Position numbers and translations under genes: made by a program. From contig JAUNJL010000013.1 of NCBI GenBank assembly GCA_030533315.1, forward strand, positions 1 to 47,432: a stretch of DNA of 47,432 bases. The letters are read 5' to 3'. Under the pieces are notes generated by a model. The model saw nothing but the letters and a program-made list of their open reading frames with translations, was not told where the DNA came from and did no database searches. The stretch comes from Eubacteriales bacterium (GTDB taxonomy: Bacteria > Bacillota_A > Clostridia > Lachnospirales > Lachnospiraceae). Position 1 is the first letter of the stretch; each line of letters starts with the position of its first letter. Positions 8,456-17,237 of the stretch are shown here, piece after piece.

Positions 8456-8821
8456 CTAATCCTCCAAAAATTCCTTCAGCTCCAGGACGTTTCCATCTCT
8501 CCAGATACGCTCCAGATCATAGAAAAGACGGTTCTCCTCGTCAAAAACGTGGATGATCACGTCGCCGTAGTCCATCAGGATCCAGCTGGAGCTTTTGGCC
8601 CCCTCGATCTGCTTCGGCTGGATGCCCTGACGGCCCAGCTGCTCCTCCACGTTGTCCACCATGGCCTGAACCTGATTCTGGTTGGAGCCGCTGGCGATGA
8701 TAAAATAGTCGGCGATAACGGAGACCTGGTGGATATCGATGATCTTGATATCACTGCCCTTCTTCTCCTCCAATGCCCGGCAGGCAATGCGGGCCATCTC
8801 TTTTTCTCTTGTCACAGACAT
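8456..8821 (-). CDS. rsfS: Ribosome silencing factor RsfS
   Basis: A 121-residue protein of the RsfS/Iojap family, normal length. Family landmarks: DIHQVSVIADYFIIASGSNQNQVQA and the C-terminal SSWILMDYGDVIIHVF, ending in a short acidic tail. It binds L14 on the 50S subunit and blocks subunit joining in poor growth conditions. Its start overlaps the yqeK stop by 10 bases; yqeK-rsfS is a common Firmicutes pairing. It is the last gene before the bidirectional terminator. Confidence 0.96.
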   Translation of the reverse strand: MSVTREKEMARIACRALEEKKGSDIKIIDIHQVSVIADYFIIASGSNQNQVQAMVDNVEEQLGRQGIQPKQIEGAKSSSWILMDYGDVIIHVFDEENRLFYDLERIWRDGNVLELKEFLED

Positions 8822-9423
8822 CTCTCCTTTCTTCTCATGACGCGCTTTAAGTGCAGGTTTCGGTAATAGTCATAAGCCTCCCTGGAGGTCTCGTCCACCT
8901 CCCCCGGTTCCCCGTTCAGGTACTGGAGGGTGTCTTTTAGTATTTCGTACATACACTCGTCCAGATCCTGGAAAGCCAGCCGGCGAAGTCCTTCCAGATT
9001 GGGAGCCTTGCAGCGCATGGGCTCGATGTAGTCGGCAATATATACGATCTTTTCCAGAAGGCTCATCTCCGGCTTTCCCGTGGTGTGGTAGGTGATGGCG
9101 GACAAGATCTCCTCATCCTGGATCCCGTACTTTTCCTGGGCGATGTAGGCTCCCAGCCTTGCGTGGAGAAGGAAGGGATGGGTCTCCTCAAATTCGGACA
9201 CCGGAATCTGATGCTGGCTGCACAGCTTCAGCTTTTTTTTGTTGGGGATACATTTGGCACAGTCGTGGAGAAGTCCCGCCACCTGCGCCGCACACATGTC
9301 ACCCCCGTGTGCCATGGCCAGATTCGCACAGGTAAACATCACGCCCAGGGTGTGCTGAAATCGGGCTTCGTCCAAATATTTGGACAGCTTCTTTTCCATT
9401 TTCATGAAATCGTATTCATACAT
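8812..9423 (-). CDS. yqeK: YqeK HD-domain hydrolase (Ap4A hydrolase family)
   Basis: A 203-residue HD-superfamily protein. Metal-binding motifs are readable: RFQHTLGV (first His), AGLLHDCAK (His-Asp), and the later HARLGAYIA and ITYHTTG. Family members hydrolyse diadenosine tetraphosphate symmetrically to ADP. Start at 9423 is set by AAGGAGA about 8 bases upstream and by the family N-terminus; the longer frame to 9984 only shadows nadD. It lies between nadD and rsfS, the standard order. Confidence 0.94.
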   Translation of the reverse strand: MYEYDFMKMEKKLSKYLDEARFQHTLGVMFTCANLAMAHGGDMCAAQVAGLLHDCAKCIPNKKKLKLCSQHQIPVSEFEETHPFLLHARLGAYIAQEKYGIQDEEILSAITYHTTGKPEMSLLEKIVYIADYIEPMRCKAPNLEGLRRLAFQDLDECMYEILKDTLQYLNGEPGEVDETSREAYDYYRNLHLKRVMRRKERCL

Positions 9424-9464
9424 TGCGTTTTCTCCTTCGGTTCTTCCATTGCCGCCGTCTCTGC

Positions 9465-10097
9465 TCATTCCCTTTCCTTGTCCAGGTAGATGCCATGGTC
9501 GTCCATGTAGTCTATCACCTGACGGGGAACGTAATAACGAAGACTTTTGCCCTCCCGCCGCCACCGTCTCAAAAGATGGCTGGAGACGTCCATGACGGGA
9601 GTGTCCAGCCTGAGAAAATGGCCGTTGTACCTTTTTGACAAACGCTCCATCTCCTGCTCCAGCCTTTCCCTGGACGTGTGCCCCCGGACGGCCACCACCA
9701 GGGAGCAGGCGGCACAGATCCTCTCCGGGTGCCTCCAGCTCTCGAAGGAATAGAGGGAATCTGCCCCGATGATAAAATAATAGTCCACATGGGGATCCCG
9801 CTTTTTCAGATTTTCCAGCGTGCGGCAGGTGTAGGTGTACCCATCCTCCTTCATCTCCTCCAGGGAGAGACGAAAATGCGGGTTGTCCTGGATGGCCAGG
9901 TGCACCATGTCCGACCGCTCCTGGTCGCTGGCCCTCCCCCTTCGGTTTCTCTTGTGGGGAGGGTTTCCGGCGGGCAAAAACCACACCTCATCCAGGTCCA
10001 GCTGCTCATAGGCCTTTTCTCCCAGGATCAGATGGCCGATGTGGATGGGGTCAAAGGTGCCGCCCATAATACCGATCCGCTTCCGTTCTGCGCTCAT
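9465..10097 (-). CDS. nadD: Nicotinate-nucleotide adenylyltransferase
   Basis: A 210-residue nucleotidyltransferase. GGTFDPIHIGHL (about 12-23) is the adenylyl-transfer T/HxGH motif, and VSSHLLRR near the C-terminus is the ISSTxIR-type motif. FLPAGNPPHK is a NadD signature. It transfers AMP from ATP to nicotinate mononucleotide in NAD synthesis. It sits 41 bases before yqeK and after yhbY in the obgE operon. Confidence 0.97.
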   Translation of the reverse strand: MSAERKRIGIMGGTFDPIHIGHLILGEKAYEQLDLDEVWFLPAGNPPHKRNRRGRASDQERSDMVHLAIQDNPHFRLSLEEMKEDGYTYTCRTLENLKKRDPHVDYYFIIGADSLYSFESWRHPERICAACSLVVAVRGHTSRERLEQEMERLSKRYNGHFLRLDTPVMDVSSHLLRRWRREGKSLRYYVPRQVIDYMDDHGIYLDKERE

Positions 10098-10129
10098 AAT
10101 AGAACCTCCGTCACCTTTGGAAAAACTGC

Positions 10130-10423
10130 CTAACTGGGAAGCACGATCTTTTTCTTGTCGTCCTTTCCTTCCCGGTACAGCACGATCTTTTTGCCAATGA
10201 CCTGCACCACCTGGGAGCGGGTGCGCTCGGCCAGTACCTTTGCCATCTCCTTGGGATCCTCCAGGCAGTTCTGGAGAACGCTGATCTTGATCAGCTCCCT
10301 GGCGGTCAGGGCCTCATCCACGGCGGCCGTGTTTTCCGGCGTCAGCCCTCCCTTGCCCAGCTGAAGGATGGGATCCTGTTTCATAGCGAGACCCTTTAAA
10401 TATGCTCTCTGCTTACTTGTCAT
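10130..10423 (-). CDS. yhbY: YhbY CRM-domain RNA-binding protein
   Basis: A 97-residue single CRM-domain protein. The conserved GxxGLT core is readable as QLGKGGLTPENTAAVDEAL, preceded by MTSKQRAYLKGLA. It associates with pre-50S particles and fits its place between obgE and nadD among ribosome assembly genes. The C-terminus is basic (KDDKKKIVLPS). Full length, nothing missing. Confidence 0.95.
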   Translation of the reverse strand: MTSKQRAYLKGLAMKQDPILQLGKGGLTPENTAAVDEALTARELIKISVLQNCLEDPKEMAKVLAERTRSQVVQVIGKKIVLYREGKDDKKKIVLPS

Positions 10424-10486
10424 TTCTTTACTCCTGTTTCTTTGCCCTTTTCTCCTTGAACCGGGCCTTTTATGGTTCCAAATATT

Positions 10487-10523
10487 GAAGGGTTATTTGT
10501 AATTAAGAAGGGTTATTTGTAAT
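10487..10523. repeat. 20-bp tandem duplication across the obgE stop
   Basis: GAAGGGTTATTTGTAAT occurs at 10487-10503 and again at 10507-10523 (period 20). The second copy holds the last codons and stop of obgE; the first lies just past the stop, in the 89-base gap to yhbY. It reads as a small recent duplication of the gene tail. Confidence 0.9.
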
Positions 10524-11805
10524 AATCAAAGGCGAGCCCGTACATCTGAACCGTATCCCCCTCCTGGATACCGGCCTTTTCCAGCTCCTCCAGGATCCCT
10601 TTCTCCTTCAGGAAACGCTGGAAGAAAGAAAATCCCTTCTCAGAATCCAGGTTGGTATACCCCAGCATTTTTTCGATCCTGGGGCCCTCCACAATAAACA
10701 CCGTGGGATCCTCCGGATCCCTTTCCACGGTAAAGGGAAGGTTTTCGGCCATCAGCACATCCTCCGGGAAAAACTCCTGCTGGAAGACGATGGCCTCCCG
10801 GGGAGCGGCGTCCAGAAGCTCCTTCACATGGAACAAAAGCTCCCGCACCCCTGTTCCCGCAACGGCGGAGATGGGATAAACCTTGACGCCCTTGGGCTCA
10901 AACTCCCTGACGAGACGGTCTATGGGACTTTCCTCCTCCTGAGAGAAGATACAGTCGATCTTGTTCGCCGCAATGACCTGGGGCCTGGAGGCGATCTCTG
11001 GATTGTAGGCCTCCAGCTCCTTGTTGATGGTGTAGATGTCCTCCACCGGATCCCGCCCCTCCGTGGAGGCGGCGTCCACGATGTGGATGATCACCTTCGT
11101 CCTCTCAATATGGCGCAGGAACTGATGGCCAAGGCCCACTCCCTGGGATGCGCCCTCGATGAGCCCCGGGATGTCGGCGATGACAAAGCCGCCGTTCTCC
11201 ATGTCCACCACTCCCAGGTTGGGGTTTAAGGTGGTAAAATGATAATTGGCAATCTTGGGCTGGGCGTTGGTCACCCGGGAGAGGAAGGTGGATTTTCCCA
11301 CGTTGGGGAAGCCCACCAGGCCCACGTCGGCGATCACCTTCAGCTCCAGAAGGACCTCCAGCTCCTGTGCAGGCTGTCCCGGCTGTGCATACTTGGGAAC
11401 CTGCATGGTGGGGGTGGCGTAATGCTGGTTCCCCTTGCCGCCCCGGCCTCCCCGGAGGACCACCTGCCTGCGGTTTTCGCCGGACATGTCCGCAATGACC
11501 TTGTGGGTCTGCGCCTCCATGATCACGGTCCCCTCTGGAACCTTCAATACGATGTCCTCCCCGTCTGCGCCGTGGCAGCGCCGTTTGCCGCCCTCCCGGC
11601 CGTCCTGTGCCTTGTACTTCCGCTTGTGGCGGTAATCCCCAAGGGTGTTGCTGCCCTCGTCCACCTCAAAGATCACGTCGCCGCCCCGGCCTCCGTCGCC
11701 GCCGTCCGGGCCTCCGTTTGGAACATACAGCTCCCGGCGGAAGCTCACATGGCCGTCGCCGCCCTTACCGGAACGGATAAAAATTGTCGCTCTGTCTGCA
11801 AACAT
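10513..11805 (-). CDS. obgE: Obg-family GTPase (CgtA)
   Basis: A 430-residue protein with three domains: the glycine-rich Obg fold (about 1-157), the GTPase domain (G1 GFPNVGKS, G3 DIPGLIEGAS, G4 NKID) and a C-terminal OCT domain. It is an essential 50S assembly and stress-coupled GTPase, and in spore formers it affects sporulation onset. Start at 11805 follows AAAGGAG. It sits in the L21-L27 operon. The 177 bases to rpmA hold only GC-rich hairpins without a T-run. Confidence 0.97.
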   Translation of the reverse strand: MFADRATIFIRSGKGGDGHVSFRRELYVPNGGPDGGDGGRGGDVIFEVDEGSNTLGDYRHKRKYKAQDGREGGKRRCHGADGEDIVLKVPEGTVIMEAQTHKVIADMSGENRRQVVLRGGRGGKGNQHYATPTMQVPKYAQPGQPAQELEVLLELKVIADVGLVGFPNVGKSTFLSRVTNAQPKIANYHFTTLNPNLGVVDMENGGFVIADIPGLIEGASQGVGLGHQFLRHIERTKVIIHIVDAASTEGRDPVEDIYTINKELEAYNPEIASRPQVIAANKIDCIFSQEEESPIDRLVREFEPKGVKVYPISAVAGTGVRELLFHVKELLDAAPREAIVFQQEFFPEDVLMAENLPFTVERDPEDPTVFIVEGPRIEKMLGYTNLDSEKGFSFFQRFLKEKGILEELEKAGIQEGDTVQMYGLAFDYYK

Positions 11806-11982
11806 GGTTACTCCTTTTCACATGGTCTGCAGCTGCTTCCCATCCTGGCAGCCGCTGTTCATTCGATGAGAGGCGCCGGTCAGCCCGGCAGATCCAGGCC
11901 TGCCAGGCTGCTGCGGTCAGACGCCTCAGCCAGAAAGAGGCTCCAAACCTTAATAGATTTGAAGCCCCCTGCCTTGCTGTTC

Positions 11983-12270
11983 TTATTTCGCCTCAACCGG
12001 AACGATAGAAACCTGCTTCTTATCTCTTCCTTTTCTGGTAAATCTCACGATACCATCTGTGAGGGCAAATAATGTATAATCTCTTCCACAGCCAACGTTC
12101 TCTCCCGGATGGATCTTTGTTCCGCGCTGTCTGTAAAGAATGTTGCCAGCTTTTGCAAACTGTCCGTCTGCTCTCTTCGCACCTAATCTCTTGGACTCGG
12201 AATCACGGCCGTTCTTGGTGGAACCAACTCCTTTTTTGTGTGCGAATAACTGAAGGTTCATTTTCATCAT
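11983..12270 (-). CDS. rpmA: 50S ribosomal protein L27, extended Firmicutes form
   Basis: A 95-residue L27. The start reads [14 protein letters not shown]: the NLQLF-A segment is the Firmicutes N-terminal extension that must be removed by the cysteine protease Prp, between F and A, to expose the functional tail reaching the peptidyl-transferase centre. The prp gene is directly upstream, which supports this. GGAGG lies 10 bases before ATG 12270. Standard rplU-prp-rpmA order. Confidence 0.96.
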   Translation of the reverse strand: MMKMNLQLFAHKKGVGSTKNGRDSESKRLGAKRADGQFAKAGNILYRQRGTKIHPGENVGCGRDYTLFALTDGIVRFTRKGRDKKQVSIVPVEAK

Positions 12271-12275
12271 CGTTG

Positions 12276-12599
12276 TTACACCTCCTTGACTGTTACTGTC
12301 AAATATCGACTGCTATAATCATGCTCAATTTCTGTTAAGCCAAGAATCAGGGAATCCATAAGAAGCTTTCCCTGGTCTGTATTTGGATATTCCTCAAAAT
12401 CTACGGAAACAAAACCATCCTTCTCCCTCACCGAGAACCGCTCCTCCGTAAACCTCTCCAGAGAATTGACGGTGTTGATGACCAGTGCGGAAACAGCGGC
12501 ACATACGATGTCCTCTCCCGCCTGTCCATACCCGGCGTGGCCTTTTGACGTGAATCCCACATAAGAACCATTTCTTTTCTTAACGGTAATGCTGATCAT
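12276..12599 (-). CDS. prp: Prp protease, processes ribosomal protein L27
   Basis: A 107-residue YsxB/Prp-family cysteine protease. The catalytic dyad is readable in [20 protein letters not shown]: His near residue 20 and Cys near residue 33. It cleaves the N-terminal extension of L27, whose matching site is present in the adjacent gene. No strong ribosome-binding site is seen; it starts 12 bases after the rplU stop and is probably translated by coupling. Confidence 0.95.
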   Translation of the reverse strand: MISITVKKRNGSYVGFTSKGHAGYGQAGEDIVCAAVSALVINTVNSLERFTEERFSVREKDGFVSVDFEEYPNTDQGKLLMDSLILGLTEIEHDYSSRYLTVTVKEV

Positions 12600-12611
12600 A
12601 ATGACACCGGA

Positions 12612-12917
12612 TCAACCGTTGATCTTCTCGATCTTTACCTTGGTGTACAGCTGTCTGTGGCCTTGTTTCTTGTGGTAACCGGTTTTTCTCTTGTACTTGT
12701 AAACGATAACCTTTTTTCCCTTGCCGTTCTCAACGACAGATGCGGTAACGCTGGCTCCCTTTACGTCCTCGCCAACCTTCAGCCCGTCATTGCTCACAGC
12801 CAGAACGTTATCGAATGTAACGGTCTCACCAGCCTCAGCTCCAAGCTTTTCAACTCTGATCACGTCGCCCTCGGCAACCTTGTACTGTTTACCACCTGTT
12901 GCAATAATTGCGTACAT
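12612..12917 (-). CDS. rplU: 50S ribosomal protein L21
   Basis: A 101-residue L21 with the conserved start [14 protein letters not shown] and the C-terminal [15 protein letters not shown] basic region contacting 23S rRNA. ATG 12917 is preferred to the GTG three codons earlier because AGGAGG stands 8 bases upstream. First gene of the operon, behind a promoter at 12997-13025 and a structured leader. Confidence 0.97.
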   Translation of the reverse strand: MYAIIATGGKQYKVAEGDVIRVEKLGAEAGETVTFDNVLAVSNDGLKVGEDVKGASVTASVVENGKGKKVIVYKYKRKTGYHKKQGHRQLYTKVKIEKING

Positions 12918-12990
12918 CCGTGGCACCTCCTATTACTTTACTCGCCAAATGCGGTGGCCCATGGCTCTTAAACCTCTTTGTGCGGCATAC
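12918..12990 (-). ncRNA. Probable ribosomal protein L21 leader
   Basis: The about 70-base untranslated leader holds conserved-looking blocks: TGCCGCACAAAGAGGTTTAAG, then GAGCCATGGGCCACCGC and ATTTGGCGAG, with short complementary arms (CGC/GCG, GCC/GGC). Position directly before rplU and these blocks fit the Firmicutes L21 leader class, thought to mediate autoregulation. Identification is from memory of the class, not from a covariance search. Confidence 0.55.
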
Positions 12991-12996
12991 CTTATA

Positions 12997-13025
12997 ATAA
13001 TAGCAGGGAAACCTGTGTTCGTCAA
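12997..13025 (-). promoter_or_regulatory. Sigma-A promoter of the rplU-prp-rpmA-obgE operon
   Basis: Minus strand TTGACG (13020-13025), 17-base spacer, TATTAT (12997-13002). One mismatch in each hexamer to consensus. The predicted transcript starts near 12990, giving a leader of about 70 bases. Confidence 0.85.
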
Positions 13026-13110
13026 TAGGATTTTTGAAAAAAAGAGAAAAACCAAAAGAGAAAAAAGGGTTTCCAGGGCCATTTAGAATCCCAGAACAGT
13101 GAAAAGCCCC

Positions 13111-14328
13111 TCAGCCCCGCCCTCTCAGATCTCTCAGATCCTCGATCACGGGCCTTCGCACCTTTTTTCTGGTCATTTCCAGGATGTTCAGGGGGGTGAT
13201 GTCGATGGCCCTGGCCCGCACCGGATCCTTCCGCAAAAGCTTTTGCAGCACATGGAAAAGCTCGTCCCTGTGATCCGGGTTTTCCATGTTGATAAAGTCG
13301 ATCAGGATGATACCCGAAAGGTTTCGCAGCCGGAGCTGGCGGGCGATCTCCCGGGCCGCCTCCAGATTGATCCTCCGGTAGGTCTCCTCCGCCTTTTTCT
13401 TTCCCTCATACTTCCCGCTGTTCACGTCAATGGACACGAAGGCCTCCGTCTGCTGGATCACCAGAAAGCCGCCGCTGTCCAGCCACACCTTCTCCTGGCG
13501 GATACAGTCCAGGGCCCGCTCCAGGCGGTACAGCTTGGAAAGGGGAAGGAGCCGGTCCTGATAAAGGCGCAGCTTCAGGGTCTCTTCCGGGCTGATCTCC
13601 TTTAGATACTCCTCCACCTCCTGGTGGATCTCAGGAAGGTCCGTGACAATCTCCTCCAGGCTCCCGGTGTAGGTATCCCGAATGGCGGCCATGTATTCTG
13701 GCTGGCGGTGATACAACAGGCTGAAGCAGGTGCGGCTTTTTCCCTTTTCCACCACCCGGTCGTAAAGACCCTTTAAATAGGATAATTCTCCCAGCAGCTC
13801 CTCCTTGGAAGCCTCCCTCCCATTGGTCCGCACGATCAGGCCAAACTCCTTGTCCGGCCGTTGGATCTCCTCCTCCATCCATTTGGAAAGGCGGCTGCGG
13901 TCCGCCTTGTCCAGCTTCGCGGAGAGGCCGAACTTCTTATCTCCGGTGGTAAGGACCAGGTACTTTCCCGTCAGGTTCAGGTTTGCGGTCAGGGCGGGAA
14001 GCTTCCCCTTCATGGCGTCCCGGCTTACCTGCACCAGGATCTGGTCCCCCGGCCGGAGAGGCCCTTGCCCCTTCCTTCCCGAGGCGTAGATGACCCGGTC
14101 CCTTTCATCCAGAGGAAAATAACCGTTTTTTCCAGGGGCGATCTGGACAAAGGCCGCTGAGATGTTGGGGGCAAGCCTTTCCACCTGGCCCACGTAGATG
14201 TTTCCCAGGATGGAATGGCGATCCTCCGTCTCCAGGCGCAGCTCCGTGATCTTCCCTTCCTCCTCCAGGGCACAGACCACACAGGTCTTCCCGTATATCT
14301 CCATGCCCGTGATAATCAGCCTACTCAA
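13111..14328 (-). CDS. rng: Ribonuclease E/G family endoribonuclease (RNase G type)
   Basis: About 405 residues. It begins with the family motif SRLIITGMEIYGKT, then an S1-like region (ILGNIYVGQVERLAPNISAAFVQI) and the catalytic DNase-I-like region with the metal-binding aspartates in FVSIDVNSGKY and IILIDFINM. It cleaves single-stranded RNA in rRNA maturation and mRNA decay. The start is set at TTG 14328, which has GGGGA about 6 bases upstream and overlaps the preceding stop; ATG 14304 is an alternative. The window shows no Zn-link or long C-terminal scaffold region, as for RNase G. Confidence 0.9.
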   Translation of the reverse strand: MSRLIITGMEIYGKTCVVCALEEEGKITELRLETEDRHSILGNIYVGQVERLAPNISAAFVQIAPGKNGYFPLDERDRVIYASGRKGQGPLRPGDQILVQVSRDAMKGKLPALTANLNLTGKYLVLTTGDKKFGLSAKLDKADRSRLSKWMEEEIQRPDKEFGLIVRTNGREASKEELLGELSYLKGLYDRVVEKGKSRTCFSLLYHRQPEYMAAIRDTYTGSLEEIVTDLPEIHQEVEEYLKEISPEETLKLRLYQDRLLPLSKLYRLERALDCIRQEKVWLDSGGFLVIQQTEAFVSIDVNSGKYEGKKKAEETYRRINLEAAREIARQLRLRNLSGIILIDFINMENPDHRDELFHVLQKLLRKDPVRARAIDITPLNILEMTRKKVRRPVIEDLRDLRGRG

Positions 14329-15031
14329 CTCTTTTCCCCAGGGCCTCCAGGGAGACAAAGGAATGCTCCCCTTCCTTCCCCAGATCCCCGTAGACCTCCC
14401 GCCGTTCCACCATCCAGGCAAAGGGCGGGGCCTCCTCTCCCATCCAGGCAAAGAAGCTCTCCATGACCGCCTCGGGCTTCGTGTAATTGGCGCTGGCAGA
14501 GGCCAGGCAAAGAAAGATCCCCCCCTCCGGGTAAGCCCTCATCTCATAGATGCAGGGACGGATATCCACCTGCTTTTCTCCCTTTTTCGTCTCCTTCGTC
14601 ACCAGGATCTCCTTCTGGGAGAGAAAGCCTGCCACCAGCTCCTCCAGGACTCCCTTTGGCGCCCTTCCTTCCCGAAAGGTGACCAGGTAATCTGCCGCCG
14701 CCACCAGGGACATGGCCTTGCTGGCCTTCCCATCCTCCACCTGGACGGCGGAAAGGACCCGCACTCCCTCCACCATCTCCTCATCCAGACGGCGGGCGAT
14801 CTCATCCGTGGGAAGCACCGTTGTCAGCTCCATGTCAAAATATTCCCCCAGGCTTGTGATCCCCACTCCCAGCGGCGCCGCAAAGGACATGATCATATGG
14901 GGGCTGTACCCGCCGGAGAAGGCGATGGGGAGCCCCGCCCGGCGGATGGCCTTTTGAAAATAGCGCATGGTGTCCAGATGCCCCACGAACTTCATGGGGC
15001 CCTCCTTTGTGAACTTAATTCTTACCTTCAT
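14321..15031 (-). CDS. TIGR03936-family radical-SAM-associated protein
   Basis: About 236 residues, beginning MKVRIKFTKEGPMKFVGHLDTMRYFQKAIRRAGLP, the signature start of the family encoded next to the TIGR03960 radical SAM protein. Molecular role is not established; co-occurrence suggests a partner of that enzyme. ATG 15031 has GGAGG 8 bases upstream. The gene overlaps both neighbours (17 bases with 15015-16901, 8 bases with RNase G), so the three are probably translated together. Confidence 0.88.
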   Translation of the reverse strand: MKVRIKFTKEGPMKFVGHLDTMRYFQKAIRRAGLPIAFSGGYSPHMIMSFAAPLGVGITSLGEYFDMELTTVLPTDEIARRLDEEMVEGVRVLSAVQVEDGKASKAMSLVAAADYLVTFREGRAPKGVLEELVAGFLSQKEILVTKETKKGEKQVDIRPCIYEMRAYPEGGIFLCLASASANYTKPEAVMESFFAWMGEEAPPFAWMVERREVYGDLGKEGEHSFVSLEALGKRVE

Positions 15032-16901
15032 AGCATACACCTCCCCCGTAGCATTTTACTCCGCAGCCGGAGCATCCCTGACGGCAGTTGGGGGTGACGG
15101 TTCCCTCCTTTGCCCTCTTCCACTCCCGCTCCAGGAAGGAACGGGTCACGCCCACGTCAATAAAATCCCAGGGAAGGATCTCTTCGGTGCTCCGCTCCCG
15201 CAGGGTATAAAAATCCAGATCCACCCCTGTCTCCTGGAAGGCCTCCTTCCAGATATTACGGTCAAAGCTTTCCGACCAGGCGTCGTAGAGGGCGCCCTTT
15301 TCGTAGGCCCTTCGGATCACCTGGGCCGCCCTCCGGTCTCCTCTTGCAAAAAATCCCTCCAGGATCGTCACATCCGGCTCGTGCCAGTTGTACTTGATGC
15401 TCCTCTGATTCAGCTGGGCTCGGATTTCCTCCTTCACCACCTTGGCCTTGGACACGAAATCCTCCTCCGAAAACATCCCGGCCCACTGGAAGGGCGTGAA
15501 GGGCTTGGGCACGAAAAAGGAGGTGCTGACCACGATCTGCACCTTGCCCTGGCGCTTTTCCTTGGGGACGGTGTCATAATACTCCATGGCGATCCTTTCC
15601 GCCAGATGGGCGATCCCCTTCATGTCCTCCTCCGTCTCCGTGGGAAGCCCCAGCATAAAGTACAGCTTTACCCGGTTCCAGCCTCCCTGGAAGGCTTCCC
15701 TGGCCCCCCGCAGGATGTCCTCCTGGGTCAGTCCCTTGTTGATCACGTCCCGAAGCCTTTGGGAACCAGCCTCCGGGGCAAAGGTAAGACTGCTCTTCTT
15801 GATGTCCTGCACCTTGCTCATCACGTCCAGGGCAAAGGCGTCGATGCGCAGGGAGGGAAGGGAGATGTTCACCCCCTGATCCCGGAACTCGTCAATGAGG
15901 AAATGGACAAGCTCCCCCAGCTGGGAGTAATCACTGGAGCTCAGGGAACTTAAGGAGATCTCCTCATGTCCCGTGCTCTCCAGCATCTGCCGGGCGGATT
16001 CCTTCAGAGTCTCCACCTGCCGCTCCCGCAGGGGCCGGTAGATCATCCCCGCCTGACAGAAGCGGCAGCCTCGGATGCAGCCCCTCTGGATCTCCAGGGT
16101 GACCCGGTCCTGGGTGGCCTTGATAAAGGGGACCACCGGCTTCTGGATGGCGTGGTAGCCCTTTTCCATGTCCACCACCAACTGCCGCTCCACCCTGGAG
16201 GGCACCCCTGGACGGTTGGGGGCAAAGGATGCGATGGTGCCGTCCTGGTGATAGGTGACGTCATAGAAGGCCGGCACGTAGATCCCGGGGATCCCGGCGG
16301 CCTTCAGAAGAAAGTCCTCCTTGGTGCCCCCCGCCTTCTTGTTCTCCTTGTAGGCATCAAAAAGGGCGTCGTACACCGTCTCCCCCTCGCCAATGTAAAA
16401 CAGGTCAAAAAAGGGGGCCATGGGCTCTGGATTGTAGGCGCAGGCCCCGCCTCCCACCACGATGGGACAGTCCTCTCCCCTCTCGTCTGCATACAGGGGA
16501 AGCTGGGACAGCTCCAGGGTCTGGAGCACGTTGGTATAGCACATCTCGTACCCCAGGGTAATGCACAGAAAGTCAAAATCCTTGATGGGATCCTGAGATT
16601 CCAGGGCAAACAGGGGAATCCTTTCCTGACGCATCAGCTTGTCCAGATCCAGCCAAGGGGAGTACACCCTCTCACACCAAAGATCCTCCCTCTGATTGAA
16701 CATATGGTACAAAAGCATCATCCCCAGGTTGGACATGCCGATCTCATACACGTCGGGAAAACAAAAGGCCACCCTCACCTTCACCTTGGGATCCAGACCA
16801 GCTTCGTCCATTTTCATGACGGAATTGACCTCACCTCCGATGTAACGGGCAGCCTTGTCCACCTGCAGCAAAATTTCATCACTTAACGCTAGTTTTCTCA
16901 T
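15015..16901 (-). CDS. TIGR03960-family B12-binding-type radical SAM protein
   Basis: A 628-residue protein. The N-terminal half resembles a B12-binding Rossmann domain (VRVAFCFPDVYEIGMSNLG... ). The central radical SAM core has CxxxCxxC in RGCIRGCRFCQAG. A cysteine-rich C-terminus (about 605-625: NCRQGCSGCGVKC) may hold a further metal cluster. The reaction is unknown. It is translated with the TIGR03936 partner and RNase G, a recurring Clostridia arrangement upstream of the L21-L27 operon. mRNA before its start is a long purine tract. Confidence 0.92.
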   Translation of the reverse strand: MRKLALSDEILLQVDKAARYIGGEVNSVMKMDEAGLDPKVKVRVAFCFPDVYEIGMSNLGMMLLYHMFNQREDLWCERVYSPWLDLDKLMRQERIPLFALESQDPIKDFDFLCITLGYEMCYTNVLQTLELSQLPLYADERGEDCPIVVGGGACAYNPEPMAPFFDLFYIGEGETVYDALFDAYKENKKAGGTKEDFLLKAAGIPGIYVPAFYDVTYHQDGTIASFAPNRPGVPSRVERQLVVDMEKGYHAIQKPVVPFIKATQDRVTLEIQRGCIRGCRFCQAGMIYRPLRERQVETLKESARQMLESTGHEEISLSSLSSSDYSQLGELVHFLIDEFRDQGVNISLPSLRIDAFALDVMSKVQDIKKSSLTFAPEAGSQRLRDVINKGLTQEDILRGAREAFQGGWNRVKLYFMLGLPTETEEDMKGIAHLAERIAMEYYDTVPKEKRQGKVQIVVSTSFFVPKPFTPFQWAGMFSEEDFVSKAKVVKEEIRAQLNQRSIKYNWHEPDVTILEGFFARGDRRAAQVIRRAYEKGALYDAWSESFDRNIWKEAFQETGVDLDFYTLRERSTEEILPWDFIDVGVTRSFLEREWKRAKEGTVTPNCRQGCSGCGVKCYGGGVCYEGKN

Positions 16902-17087
16902 TTCTCAACACCTTTTTTCTGCGATTCTTTTCCTTCTTCTTCCTTCTTGTCTCTTATTTTCTCTTCTTCTTTGTTCTTCTTCTTCCCTTCTCTTCCATTT
17001 CCTTCCCGTCCCGGAGGCTCCCGTGTCCCCCTCTTTCCACCCATGATTCTACCATGGATCCCGCCTGGGAACAAGACGCAGATATGG
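16902..17087 (-). other. Purine-rich leader tract upstream of the radical SAM gene
   Basis: About 95 bases (16914-17010) are almost purely pyrimidine on the plus strand, so the mRNA-like strand is a run of GAAGAA/GGAAGAG repeats. No gene is supported here. A promoter-like pair lies further upstream (17046-17074), so the tract would be an unstructured 5-prime leader. Its role is unknown. Confidence 0.7.
17046..17074 (-). promoter_or_regulatory. Candidate promoter of the TIGR03960/RNase G operon
   Basis: Minus strand TTGTTC (17069-17074), 17-base spacer, TAGAAT (17046-17051) with extended TGG. The -35 is a weak match. Confidence 0.5.
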
Positions 17088-17110
17088 AAAAAGGGGCAGC
17101 TCCCTGCCCC
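17088..17110 (-). terminator. Intrinsic terminator downstream of the LRR gene
   Basis: Minus strand GGGGCAG, loop GGAG, CTGCCCC, followed by TTTTTCC. It lies about 130 bases past the LRR gene stop and closes that transcript. Confidence 0.8.
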
Positions 17111-17123
17111 GGATGAGAAAGAC

Positions 17124-17157
17124 CCGAGATCCGCTCCCTGAAAAGAGCGGATCTCGG
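17124..17157. terminator. Second stem-loop downstream of the LRR gene
   Basis: CCGAGATCCGCTC pairs with GAGCGGATCTCGG around an 8-base loop, a perfect 13-bp stem. The T-run after it is interrupted (GTCTTTCTC), so alone it is a weak terminator; together with 17088-17110 it forms a double stop. Between it and the gene end (17158-17237) nothing else is seen. Confidence 0.6.
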
Positions 17158-17237
17158 ATCCTTATGGTATGCTCGGATCCACCGGCACTGCGCCCCGGAT
17201 CATTCTTTACAGCAATTCACATATAGAAAAGCAATCA

